Assembly: GCA_020852515.1 (NCBI GenBank)
Contig: JADZAS010000015.1
Coordinates: 186,001 to 250,000 of the forward strand
DNA from: Phycisphaerales bacterium
GTDB lineage: Bacteria > Planctomycetota > Phycisphaerae > Phycisphaerales > UBA5793
DNA: 64,000 bases
Direction of reading: 5' to 3'
Every line of letters starts with the position of its first letter. Positions within the stretch are counted from its first letter, which is position 1. The position numbers and the translations under genes were made by a program. The notes beneath the pieces are model-generated. The model was not told the origin of the DNA, searched no databases, and worked only from the letters and a program-made list of their open reading frames with translations. Below, piece after piece: positions 43,373-51,444 of the stretch.

Positions 43373-45403
43373 ATGAGCAATCATTCCATCGCATGCGTTG
43401 CAGCCGCACTGGCGTCAGTGTTCGCCGCCGGCATCGGGACCGCCGATGTGACCTTGCCCTCAATCATCTCGGACCACATGGTGCTGCAGTGCAACGCGCG
43501 CGCGAAGATCTGGGGCTGGGCTGATCCGGGCGATGAGATCGGTATCGCCCCTTCGTGGAGCGGCGCGACGCCGCAACGTGCAACCGCCGGCGCCGATGGC
43601 GCCTGGAGTGTCCAGATCGACACGCCCGCGGCCGGCGGGCCGCACACACTGCAGATCAGCGGCCCCGACAACGGCATCACCATCAGCGATGTTCTCGTCG
43701 GCGAAGTCTGGATCTGCGGCGGCCAGTCGAACATGGAATGGTCGGTAAATGCGATCGGCCCCGATGGAACAGACTACCACGGAACGCCCGCCATCACGGC
43801 CGGGGCGGATCATCCCTCGATCCGATTCTTCGACGTGCCCAACGTGCTGGCCGTGTCGCCCACTGAGGAGTGCGGCGGCCGGTGGGTTGTCTGCACGCCG
43901 GAGACGGTCGGCGAGTTCTCCGCCGTGGGCTACTTCTTCGCCCGCGCACTGCAGGACGAAATGAACATCCCCATCGGCCTCATCGGCTCCAACTGGGGCG
44001 GCACGCGCGTCGAGGCGTGGTTGAGCGAGCCCGAACTGCGCTCGCTCAACGTCTGCGGCGACGAACTCGACTTCCTCGCTCGCGTGCGGGCTCAGCCGGA
44101 ACTGCCCGAGCGCCTGCTTGCCGAGCGCCGACTGTTGTGGTGGTCGCGGCTGCGCACGATCGACCCGGGCAGCGGCGAGGCGGCGGCGTGGCACGCGGAA
44201 TCGCTCGATGACTCGGATTGGCAGCAGTCAGCTCTGCCAGGCGTGTGGGACGCCACACCCGCGGGCGCCTTCGACGGCGTCGTCTGGTACCGCTGCACCT
44301 TCGACGTGCCCGCGGGATCGGCCGGGCGCCAGGCGACGCTGCGCCTCGGCCCGATCGACGACATGGATACGACGTGGATCAATGGCGCGCGCGTGGGCGG
44401 CATGGAGACGGCCGGCACGTGGTATATCCCGTGCGAATACGACGTGCCCGCCGGCGTGCTGCGCGACGGAGCCAACTCCATCGCCGTGCGCGTCGTCGAC
44501 ACCGGCGGCGCCGGCGGCTTCGCGGGCGGGCAAGACAGCATGAGCCTCACCATCCACAGGCAGGGCGATGCGGCGACTGACACCGCCGACCGCATCTCCC
44601 TCGCCGGCGCGTGGCGCACCAGGCGAGGCGCGACCATGGAGCAACTCGGCGCCTTTCCCGCGGGCGCCGTACCGCACGCCAACTCGCCCAGCGTACTCTA
44701 CAACGGCATGATTGCGCCGATCCGCCGCTTTGCGGTGCGCGGCGCGATCTGGTATCAGGGCGAATCGAATCGAAGCAACGCCTACGACTATCGCCGTCTC
44801 TTTCCTGCGATGATCGCCAATTGGAGGCAGGCCTGGGGCGCGACGCCCCAGCAGTTTCCGTTCTATTTCGTGCAGATCGCGCCGTTTGGCTACTGGGACG
44901 AGAAGGGTGAGACGCCCGTCGTGCGTGAGTCGCAGCAGTTGACGATGGACAGGGCGCCCAACACCGGGATGGTCGTCACGATGGATGTCGGCAACGTCGC
45001 CGATATTCACCCGCGCAACAAAAAGGCCGTGGGCGAGCGGCTGGCGCTGTGGGCGCTGAGCCAGACGTATGGCCGCAGCGTCGGCGAATACTCGGGGCCA
45101 ATTTACGAGTCGATGCGCCGCACCGGCGGCCGCATCGAAGTGTCGTTCACTCACGCCGATGGGTTGAACTGGCGCGGCGACGAGCCCGTCGGCTTTCAGA
45201 TCGCCGGACGCGATCGGCGCTTCGTGCCGGCGCAGGCCCGCATCGAAGGTGGCCGCGTCGTGGTGTGGTCGCCCGACGTCGCCGAGCCGGCCGCGATTCG
45301 ATACGGCTGGGATGATGATCTTCAGCCGAATCTGTTCAATGTCGCCGGTCTGCCCGCCGCACCATTCCGCACCGACGACTGGCCCGTGGTTACGCAACCT
45401 TAG
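43373..45403 (+). CDS. Sialate O-acetylesterase-like protein
   Basis: 676 residues with a signal peptide. The catalytic Ser lies in GGQSNMEW (about 114-121) and the Asp-His pair in DIHPRNK (about 543), the known family motifs. A ~150-residue jelly-roll of beta-galactosidase type is inserted between them (DDSDWQQSALPGVWD and VWYRCTFDVPAGSAG), as in other secreted members. The family removes acetyl groups from sugars, classically 9-O-acetyl sialic acid; in planctomycetes the substrates are probably acetylated polysaccharides. It has a short upstream gap and no obvious partner. Confidence 0.88.
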   Translation: MSNHSIACVAAALASVFAAGIGTADVTLPSIISDHMVLQCNARAKIWGWADPGDEIGIAPSWSGATPQRATAGADGAWSVQIDTPAAGGPHTLQISGPDNGITISDVLVGEVWICGGQSNMEWSVNAIGPDGTDYHGTPAITAGADHPSIRFFDVPNVLAVSPTEECGGRWVVCTPETVGEFSAVGYFFARALQDEMNIPIGLIGSNWGGTRVEAWLSEPELRSLNVCGDELDFLARVRAQPELPERLLAERRLLWWSRLRTIDPGSGEAAAWHAESLDDSDWQQSALPGVWDATPAGAFDGVVWYRCTFDVPAGSAGRQATLRLGPIDDMDTTWINGARVGGMETAGTWYIPCEYDVPAGVLRDGANSIAVRVVDTGGAGGFAGGQDSMSLTIHRQGDAATDTADRISLAGAWRTRRGATMEQLGAFPAGAVPHANSPSVLYNGMIAPIRRFAVRGAIWYQGESNRSNAYDYRRLFPAMIANWRQAWGATPQQFPFYFVQIAPFGYWDEKGETPVVRESQQLTMDRAPNTGMVVTMDVGNVADIHPRNKKAVGERLALWALSQTYGRSVGEYSGPIYESMRRTGGRIEVSFTHADGLNWRGDEPVGFQIAGRDRRFVPAQARIEGGRVVVWSPDVAEPAAIRYGWDDDLQPNLFNVAGLPAAPFRTDDWPVVTQP

Positions 45404-45474
45404 AGCAGGGGCCGCAGGACGATGTGAAACGCATGAGCGGGCGCCGCAGCGCGCCTGCCGCGCCGCACACTCGC

Positions 45475-45480
45475 TAGAAT
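45475..45480 (+). promoter_or_regulatory. -10 box before the 45487 gene
   Basis: TAGAAT followed by gcggct (6 bases) and the ATG at 45487. No ribosome site is visible; candidate leaderless promoter. Confidence 0.4.
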
Positions 45481-45486
45481 GCGGCT

Positions 45487-46614
45487 ATGCGAGCAATCGT
45501 CACGGGCCAGGTCGGCATGGACAAGAAGGATTACCTCGACGCCGTGGTGCGGCGGTCCAGTGAGCAGGGCACGGCCATCGAGACGTTCCACGTCGGCGAC
45601 ATGATGTACGCCGAGGCGCCCGACGTCCGCCCCGGCCGCATCCTCGATCTGCCCCTGAGCCGCCTGCACGCCCTGCGCCGCAGCGTGTTCAAGGATGTCA
45701 TGACCCAGTCCGCCGGAATGCGCCACATCATCGTCAATACGCACGCGACCTTCCGCTGGCGGCACGGCTTGTTCTCGGCGTTCGACTTCGACCAGATCCA
45801 GGCGATGCAGCCGGACATGTTCATCTGCCTCGTGGACAACATCGAAGTCGTTCACCATCGCCTGCACAAAGAGCACGACATCGACGCCACGATGAAAGAC
45901 TGCATGGTGTGGCGCGAGGAGGAGATTCTCGCAACCGAACTCATGGCCCAGGCCGTCGGCTGCCGCGACCGGTTCTACATCCTCGCGCGCGGCCGGCACC
46001 AGGACACCGTGCGCTCGTGCGTGCAACTCATCACGCGCACCGACATGCGCAAGGTGTATCCCAGTTTTCCGATGAGCCACGTCTTCGACATGCCCGAAGT
46101 GCTCGCAGAGATCGACCAGTTCCGCGCGCAGTTGAGCAACCACTTCATCACCTTCGATCCTGGCGACGTGGATGAGAAGCTGCTGCTCGAGCGCGCCATC
46201 GAAGGCGCCCGCACAGGCAAGGACTTTCTCGAGGTCGAGCCGCATTCCTTCGGCGGGCGCAAGATCAGCGACGAACCGATCCGCGTACCGGTGCGGCAGG
46301 TGCTTGACATCGCCGGGGATGTGGACGGCCAGATCTACATGCGCGACTTCAAACTCATCGACCAGGCCGACATGATCGTCTCGCTCATTCCCGAACTGCC
46401 CGGCGGCATGCCGGGCCTGAGCAGCGGCGTCGAGCGCGAACTTCAGCACGCCTTCGAGCACACCAAAGAGGTCTACGTCGTCTGGAAGCCGAAGAAGAAC
46501 CCCTCGCCGTTCATCACCGAGACCGCGACGAGAATCTTCCGCGACGTCCCCGAAGCCCTGAAGTGGTTCGAAGACAAGGGCATGTTCGCGCAGCGCGACC
46601 TGTTCGGCAACTGA
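45487..46614 (+). CDS. Two-domain protein: archaeal-adenylate-kinase-like domain plus nucleoside 2-deoxyribosyltransferase-like domain
   Basis: 375 residues. Residues 1-185 have the plan of archaeal-type adenylate kinases: a phosphate-loop position reading GQVGMDKKD (8-15), then HIIVNTHATFRWRHG (80-94), PDMFICLVDN (109-118), and a helix-turn region with RLHKEHDID. The loop lacks the final Ser/Thr of GxxGxGK[ST], so nucleotide binding is uncertain. From 188, KVYPSFPMSHVF begins a second alpha/beta domain with DFKLIDQADMIVSLIPE and SSGVERELQHAFEH, like nucleoside 2-deoxyribosyltransferases, where a Ser/Glu pair binds the nucleoside. The fold assignments are by eye. A nucleotide-related role is likely; the exact activity is unknown. 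Confidence 0.6.
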   Translation: MRAIVTGQVGMDKKDYLDAVVRRSSEQGTAIETFHVGDMMYAEAPDVRPGRILDLPLSRLHALRRSVFKDVMTQSAGMRHIIVNTHATFRWRHGLFSAFDFDQIQAMQPDMFICLVDNIEVVHHRLHKEHDIDATMKDCMVWREEEILATELMAQAVGCRDRFYILARGRHQDTVRSCVQLITRTDMRKVYPSFPMSHVFDMPEVLAEIDQFRAQLSNHFITFDPGDVDEKLLLERAIEGARTGKDFLEVEPHSFGGRKISDEPIRVPVRQVLDIAGDVDGQIYMRDFKLIDQADMIVSLIPELPGGMPGLSSGVERELQHAFEHTKEVYVVWKPKKNPSPFITETATRIFRDVPEALKWFEDKGMFAQRDLFGN

Positions 46615-46676
46615 TTCGCGTCAGCGCCGCGGGCAACCGTCCACAACTCGTCCTGCGTGGCGCGGAGGACACTGAC

Positions 46677-47057
46677 ATGACCGAACTCGATCGCGCTTTC
46701 CACTTTGCCCGCTGCCTGCGGATGATCGTGGTTGTCGTGTGCCGCGGGGCTGCACTGGTCTCTGCTTCTGTCGCCGCGATGACGCTGATTCGCGGCGCGA
46801 TGTGGTACTTCGATCGTCGCCCGATGATCAAAGCCGGTCTCGCGCCGTCGAGTGGTGCATTTCAATGGCTCTATCTTGGTCTGGAGCAATTGGCGCCGGC
46901 AGTTCTGCTTGTCCTGTGCAGTGGCTCTATCGCCCGCTGGCTCGTCCCGGCACCCAGGGCTGTATGTCTGCGCTGCGGGTACTCGACCGAGAAGCTCACC
47001 AAGCCCACTTGTCCAGAGTGCGGCGCGCCGGTGCCGACGGTGGACGAATCGCAATGA
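46677..47057 (+). CDS. Small membrane protein with C-terminal zinc ribbon
   Basis: 126 residues. Two hydrophobic segments (about 16-38 and 66-85) are followed by a four-Cys zinc-ribbon motif CLRCGYSTEKLTKPTCPECG at the end. The same C-terminus (CSACGYDLRSTSDRCPECG) occurs in the 57031 protein. I do not know the function; the ribbon could bind RNA, protein or simply zinc. The ATG at 46677 has GGAGGACACTGAC upstream, a good ribosome site. Confidence 0.6.
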   Translation: MTELDRAFHFARCLRMIVVVVCRGAALVSASVAAMTLIRGAMWYFDRRPMIKAGLAPSSGAFQWLYLGLEQLAPAVLLVLCSGSIARWLVPAPRAVCLRCGYSTEKLTKPTCPECGAPVPTVDESQ

Positions 47058-47065
47058 TGACGACG

Positions 47066-47094
47066 GGCCGCGCTTCCTCTGCAGAAGCGCGGCC
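47066..47094. terminator. Strong bidirectional hairpin
   Basis: GGCCGCGCTTC-ctctgca-GAAGCGCGGCC, a perfect 11-bp stem with a 7-base loop. It lies 8 bases after the stop of the 46677 gene and 34 bases after the stop of the convergent secreted-protein gene. No T-tract follows. Confidence 0.75.
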
Positions 47095-47128
47095 GGTCGG
47101 GGTGAGTGGATTTGCCGGTGGGCGTTGC

Positions 47129-47518
47129 TCAGGGCAGCAGTTCAACGGTGGAAGTATTGCAGGTGTCGATCGAAATCGCCTGGCTGTAGCCGCGGCAGGC
47201 GCCCGCCGGGAGGCGCAGGGCGTAGCTCGCATAGCCGAACTCGTCCGTATGGAAATTGATGAGCACGCGGATATGGCGCGAACTCAGCCCAAGCCGCGTG
47301 CCGGCGCAGGTGTAGCCACTGGGGATTCGGAGCGAGCCCGGCGCCGTCGAGAAGAGTACAGCGACGTTGCTCTCCGGCTCCCAGCCGGAGATGGTGAACG
47401 TGACCTCGCCCGGACAGGTGCCGGTCACGGAGAGGTCATCCGCCGCGGCACGTGATTCCAGGCCGACGAGCGCCAGGCACAAGGCCAGCACGGTGATGAG
47501 CGTGATTGAACGGGACAT
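47129..47518 (-). CDS. Small secreted protein with the module shared with the DNRLRE protein
   Basis: 129 residues. Signal peptide (SITLITVLALCLALVGLESR) and a ~100-residue domain with four cysteines. The pattern TFTISGWEPESNV ... AGTRLGLSS ... TDEFGYASYALRLP matches by eye the last ~95 residues of the 4716-5645 protein. I recognise it only as a recurrent secreted planctomycete module; function unknown. The ATG at 47518 has CAGGAG about nine bases upstream; a much longer open frame continues upstream but encodes Arg/Pro-rich non-protein-like sequence. Confidence 0.65.
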   Translation of the reverse strand: MSRSITLITVLALCLALVGLESRAAADDLSVTGTCPGEVTFTISGWEPESNVAVLFSTAPGSLRIPSGYTCAGTRLGLSSRHIRVLINFHTDEFGYASYALRLPAGACRGYSQAISIDTCNTSTVELLP

Positions 47519-47694
47519 GATGGGATAACTCCTGGTCAAAGGGGTCTCGGTGCACTTGGAGGTTCGCCTCCAGTGACAGCTCGTAACCGCCAGGCCGAGT
47601 GGGCAGACGAATTCCCGGAGCACGCCCGGTGCACCGAAAAAAGCAGAATTCCAATGACGTGACCGTCGCGGCGGCCGTCTATCCTCCGGTCGAA

Positions 47695-49344
47695 ATGGCC
47701 GCGTGGAGACGAATCCTGATCCTGGTTCTTGCACTGCTGCTCGCGCGGCCGGCGGCGGCTCAGCGCATCTGGGTCGTGGTGCACCGACCTGAGCTGGCCG
47801 ATGTCGCGCAGCAGTGGGGCGAATTCCGCCGAGCGACGGGCTGGCAGGTGCAGGATCTCGACGCCGACTTCCTTGCGCCTTCCGACGCTGCACCCGAGCA
47901 GTTCGCGCGTGCTCTCCAGGCCGAACTGCGCCGACGCTTTGCAGCAGCGCGGACTTCGGGCGTGGCGGATGGCGATTTTGCTGTTCTGCTGCTCGGTCCG
48001 GTGGCCGACGCCGACGGCCGCCCGGCGATTCCCACCTGGCATCGGCCGCAGACTGACGCGGATCTCATCGGCCGTGATGGTCTGGCCGACATCGCCACCG
48101 ACCTGCCGTACCAACTCGCCGATGATCTCGACGACCTGCCCGACTTTGCGCTGGGCCGGGTGCCGGCCCGCAGCGCCGACGAGGCGCTCGCGGCGCTCGA
48201 CAAGGTGCAGCGCTACGAAACGCAGGCGCCCGGCGGGCCATGGCGCCGCCGGCTGACCTATCTCGCCGGCGAGGGCGGCTTCGGTGCGATTGACGCCTTG
48301 CTCGAGCGCCTGTTCATCAACATGCTCGATCAGATCGTGCCCTACGATTTTGACGTCAACATGACGTACGCGAACCCGCGCTCACCATACTGCGCCCCGC
48401 CCGAGCGCTTCAGCCAGGTCGTGCTTGATCGGCTCAGCGAAGGCGCGCTGCTCGTCAACTACATGGGCCACGGCCAGATCGGCATGCTCGATCGCTTCAC
48501 GATTGGCCTCAATCGGTACGACGTGTGCAGCATCGATTCGCTGCGCCAACTCAAGGGCAGCGGCAATCGCCTGCCCATTGCCCTGCTCGTCGCGTGCTGG
48601 ACGGGGCGCGTCGATCTCCCGGCCGAGCGCCGCGGGCTGGGCGAGATGATGCTCTTCAACCGCAACGGGCCGGTCGCCGTGATCGCGGCGACGCGCATCA
48701 GCCATCCGTATGCCAACGCGCTGGTACAGAAGGGTTTCACGCAGCAGTTATGCGAGCGGCGCCGCGCCAGCGTAGGCGCTGCGCATCTCGCGGCGATGCG
48801 TCAACTGGCCGGGCCCGACGAGATCGATCGTCAACTCGAAGGGCTTGCCGCGCCCATCGCCGTGGCGATGAAGTGGAAGAGCACGCCGGGCCAGTTGAGG
48901 CTCATGCACATGGGCATGTACGGCTTGCTGGGCGATCCGGCGACGCGCATCGCCTATCCGCCGACTGACGTGGTTGACTGGAAGTTCGACGCACCGAACG
49001 CGCGTGTCGCCGGCCGCGTCGCCGAAGCTCGCGGCGGCGAGGCGGTCATCACCATCGAAACGCGCCGCGAGACAATCCCTCGTCTGAGCGAAATGCGGCT
49101 GACCGCGGGCGTGGGCGGCGAGGTGCTCGACGCCGCACGCGAGAGCAACTACCAACTCGCCAATGACAAGGTCCTCTGGCGCACCGCCGTGCCACTCGAC
49201 GACGCCGGCCGCTTCGCGGCCGCGCTGCCGCGCGAAGTGCTCAGCAATCCAGCTGCAGCCTGGATCAAGGTGTACGTCACCGCCACGGACGCGACCGGAG
49301 CAGTCGCGGATGCCTGCGCCTCGGCACGCCTCTCGCCAGAATGA
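47695..49344 (+). CDS. Peptidase family C25 (gingipain-type) protein
   Basis: 549 residues. Signal peptide (RILILVLALLLARPAAA). The caspase-like C25 fold has the His in NYMGHGQIGML (about 256) and the Cys in LLVACWTGRVD (about 301), the catalytic pair of gingipain-type peptidases. A C-terminal beta-sandwich (about 420-549) may be Ig-like. It lacks the type IX secretion CTD of Bacteroidetes gingipains, so it is probably exported by Sec and periplasmic. A TATCCT box lies nine bases before the ATG, which was chosen because it precedes the signal peptide. Confidence 0.8.
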   Translation: MAAWRRILILVLALLLARPAAAQRIWVVVHRPELADVAQQWGEFRRATGWQVQDLDADFLAPSDAAPEQFARALQAELRRRFAAARTSGVADGDFAVLLLGPVADADGRPAIPTWHRPQTDADLIGRDGLADIATDLPYQLADDLDDLPDFALGRVPARSADEALAALDKVQRYETQAPGGPWRRRLTYLAGEGGFGAIDALLERLFINMLDQIVPYDFDVNMTYANPRSPYCAPPERFSQVVLDRLSEGALLVNYMGHGQIGMLDRFTIGLNRYDVCSIDSLRQLKGSGNRLPIALLVACWTGRVDLPAERRGLGEMMLFNRNGPVAVIAATRISHPYANALVQKGFTQQLCERRRASVGAAHLAAMRQLAGPDEIDRQLEGLAAPIAVAMKWKSTPGQLRLMHMGMYGLLGDPATRIAYPPTDVVDWKFDAPNARVAGRVAEARGGEAVITIETRRETIPRLSEMRLTAGVGGEVLDAARESNYQLANDKVLWRTAVPLDDAGRFAAALPREVLSNPAAAWIKVYVTATDATGAVADACASARLSPE

Positions 49345-49368
49345 GGCGTCTGTCCGAGGTCGCCCGCT

Positions 49369-49394
49369 GCGGCGCGGCGACATTCCTGCGCCGC
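49369..49394 (+). terminator. Hairpin after the C25 peptidase gene
   Basis: GCGGCGC-12 bases-GCGCCGC, a perfect 7-bp stem starting 24 bases after the stop codon. No T-tract. Confidence 0.45.
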
Positions 49395-49446
49395 TCCGGC
49401 CTCGAGCAACTTGCCCTGACAACACGCACATCGCCTGCCTCGCGGC

Positions 49447-49452
49447 TACACT
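49447..49452 (+). promoter_or_regulatory. -10 box before apt
   Basis: TACACT lies six bases (gcgctc) before the ATG at 49459. No ribosome site is visible; candidate leaderless promoter. No good -35 element at 17 bases. Confidence 0.35.
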
Positions 49453-49458
49453 GCGCTC

Positions 49459-49992
49459 ATGTCCGAGCCTGCCATGCTTGATCTGCGTTCGCTCATCCGC
49501 GACGTCCCCGATTACCCGATCCCCGGCATCCTCTTCAAGGACATCACGCCGCTGCTGCGCGATCCCGCCGGCCTGGCGCTGGCCGTCGAACTCATGGCCA
49601 ACCCGTTCCGCGGCCAGGGCATCGACGCCGTCGTCGGCACCGAGTCGCGCGGCTTCATCTTCGGCACCGCCATCGCCCAGGCCTTGTCATGCGGCTTTGT
49701 ACCCATCCGCAAGGCCGGCAAGCTCCCGCGCGCGACGCACCAGGTCGCCTATGGCCTCGAATACGGCAAAGACACCGTCGAAGTCCACGTCGATTCGCTC
49801 AAGCCGGGCGAACGCGTCGTGCTCGTGGATGATCTGCTTGCCACCGGCGGCACACTGAAGGCGTCGTGCGATCTCATCCGCCGGCTGGATGCCGAGATTG
49901 TCGCCATCGCGGTGCTCATCGAACTCGTCGAACTCCGCGGCCGCAACCTGATCGACGACCCCAGTCTCGTCCACGCCGTCATGGAGATGTAA
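49459..49992 (+). CDS. apt: Adenine phosphoribosyltransferase
   Basis: 177 residues, the usual size. The PRPP-binding loop reads VVLVDDLLATGGT (120-132), and the flexible and adenine-recognition regions (DYPIPGILFKDITPLL at 18-33, and RKAGKLPRATH) are typical of Apt. It salvages adenine to AMP using PRPP. Its last 14 bases overlap the 3' end of the convergent rsmD gene. Confidence 0.95.
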   Translation: MSEPAMLDLRSLIRDVPDYPIPGILFKDITPLLRDPAGLALAVELMANPFRGQGIDAVVGTESRGFIFGTAIAQALSCGFVPIRKAGKLPRATHQVAYGLEYGKDTVEVHVDSLKPGERVVLVDDLLATGGTLKASCDLIRRLDAEIVAIAVLIELVELRGRNLIDDPSLVHAVMEM

Positions 49993-50575
49993 CCGGACCC
50001 TCGGCCGCCGCCGGCTGGAACAAGTGCACCGCCATGCTGTTGTACTCGTGCGTTTCGGGCCCGAGCAGTTGCGGATGCTCAAATCGCGGATCTTCGAGCG
50101 GCCATGCGGAGCGCAGCACGAGGTAGCCCGCCGGATCCATGTGCGCCGCCAGCCTCGACATCTGCTCGAGAAGCCGCGACCGCTGCGTCGGATCTTCAGT
50201 GAGCGCATAGGGCGGGTCGAGAAAGATCACGTGTGGGGACTTGCGCAAACGCGCCGGGAGGGCGGGGCTCAATGCATCGCCGATCACCACGTCGCACCGG
50301 TCCTTCACGCCGAGGGTTTCGATGTTGCTTGTGAGCGTCCTGGCGCAGATGCGGCTCTGCTCGACAAACAGGCAGTGGGCCGCGCCGCGGCTGATCGCCT
50401 CGAGCCCGATCCCTCCCGCACCGGCGAAGCAATCAACGACCGGCACATCCTCGAAATGGCCGCGCAGCAGGTTGAACATCGCTTCCTTGACGCGATCGGT
50501 GATCGGCCGCGTCGGAATGTGCTCGGGCGGCGAGGCGAGGTGGCGGCTGCGAAATTCTCCGGCGATGATGCGCAT
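49979..50575 (-). CDS. rsmD: 16S rRNA (guanine(966)-N2)-methyltransferase
   Basis: 198 residues. MRIIAGEFRSRHL is the conserved start. SAM motif I is VVDCFAGAGGIGLEA (46-60) and the catalytic motif is FLDPPY (118-123), the N/D-PPY of N-methyltransferases. It methylates G966 of 16S rRNA during 30S assembly. It is downstream of the methyltransferase gene by 38 bases on the same strand, and its end overlaps apt. Confidence 0.93.
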   Translation of the reverse strand: MRIIAGEFRSRHLASPPEHIPTRPITDRVKEAMFNLLRGHFEDVPVVDCFAGAGGIGLEAISRGAAHCLFVEQSRICARTLTSNIETLGVKDRCDVVIGDALSPALPARLRKSPHVIFLDPPYALTEDPTQRSRLLEQMSRLAAHMDPAGYLVLRSAWPLEDPRFEHPQLLGPETHEYNSMAVHLFQPAAAEGPVTSP

Positions 50576-50613
50576 GGCTTTCGAATTCTCGGTGCTCTGT
50601 CCCGACAGCGCCG

Positions 50614-51444
50614 CTATGGATCAACGCGCCGGGCGACAATGCTCAGCATCGGCGGCGTCAGAAACGCGCTGGCCGGATCGGCGGTGCAGTCGGTCCAGTG
50701 CTCATTCCACTCATCGGCCTCGGCGCGCGTGATCAGGCCCATCTCGACGAGTGCCGGCAGGTAGTTGGCGAAGAAAGTCGTGGGCCACTGCCACAGCGCC
50801 GTCTCCGGCCGCGCCGCCCGCACCAGAGGGTCGATGCGAACGATTTCGAAACCCGCCTGCTTGAGCATTCTGGGCAGGCGCTTGCCGATGTCCGGGTCGC
50901 CGCCGCGCATTCGCCAGCTCTGATCCACGGCTTCGACGACCTTGCGCACGACGGGCTTGCTCGGGCAGACAGCCAGCCCGCGGTAGTAGTAGTAATCCTG
51001 CAACACGAACATCCCGCCGGGCTTGAGCGCCCGCGCCACGCCCTGCACGACCTTCTCCGGCTGGCTGACAAAGCACAGCACCCAGCGCACATACGCCCCG
51101 TCGAACGACGCCTCGGGCAGGTCCATGGCCTGAACGTCGCCAACCTCCGCCTCAACATGCGACATTCCGATGGCCGCAGCGCGAGCGCGCAGGTAGTTGA
51201 TGAATCGCTCGGAGGTGTCAATGCCGAGCACACGGCCCTTGGCGCCGACGAGTTGGGCCAGATCGGTCGTCGCATATCCCGGGCCGCAGCCGACGTCGAG
51301 CAGGTGCTGGCCCGGGCGGAATTGCGCCGCCTCCCAGGCCTCGGCGGCCTGGCGCGACCAGAGGCGATGCTGGAACCCCAGCCGCAGCAGTTCGGCATCC
51401 TGCGTACCCAGCACGTATTCATTGCGTTCGCGCGTCGTATTCAT
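50614..51444 (-). CDS. SAM-dependent methyltransferase (UbiE-like)
   Basis: 276 residues. Motif I is LLDVGCGPGYATTDLAQL, with the key residues at 49-56; motif II includes VLGIDTSERFI. The rest of the Rossmann methyltransferase fold is present, with ALKPGGMFVLQDYYYY as the post-I strand. It could act on a small molecule or quinone; the substrate is not recognisable. Its ATG overlaps the stop of the dehydrogenase-like gene (51441-51444), which implies coordinated expression with a protein that has lost its own active site. Confidence 0.82.
   Translation of the reverse strand: MNTTRERNEYVLGTQDAELLRLGFQHRLWSRQAAEAWEAAQFRPGQHLLDVGCGPGYATTDLAQLVGAKGRVLGIDTSERFINYLRARAAAIGMSHVEAEVGDVQAMDLPEASFDGAYVRWVLCFVSQPEKVVQGVARALKPGGMFVLQDYYYYRGLAVCPSKPVVRKVVEAVDQSWRMRGGDPDIGKRLPRMLKQAGFEIVRIDPLVRAARPETALWQWPTTFFANYLPALVEMGLITRAEADEWNEHWTDCTADPASAFLTPPMLSIVARRVDP

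Noticed and set aside
47519-47893. N-terminal extension of the small secreted protein
   Set aside because: It is Arg/Pro-rich and would bury the signal peptide; it also runs antisense into the C25 gene.
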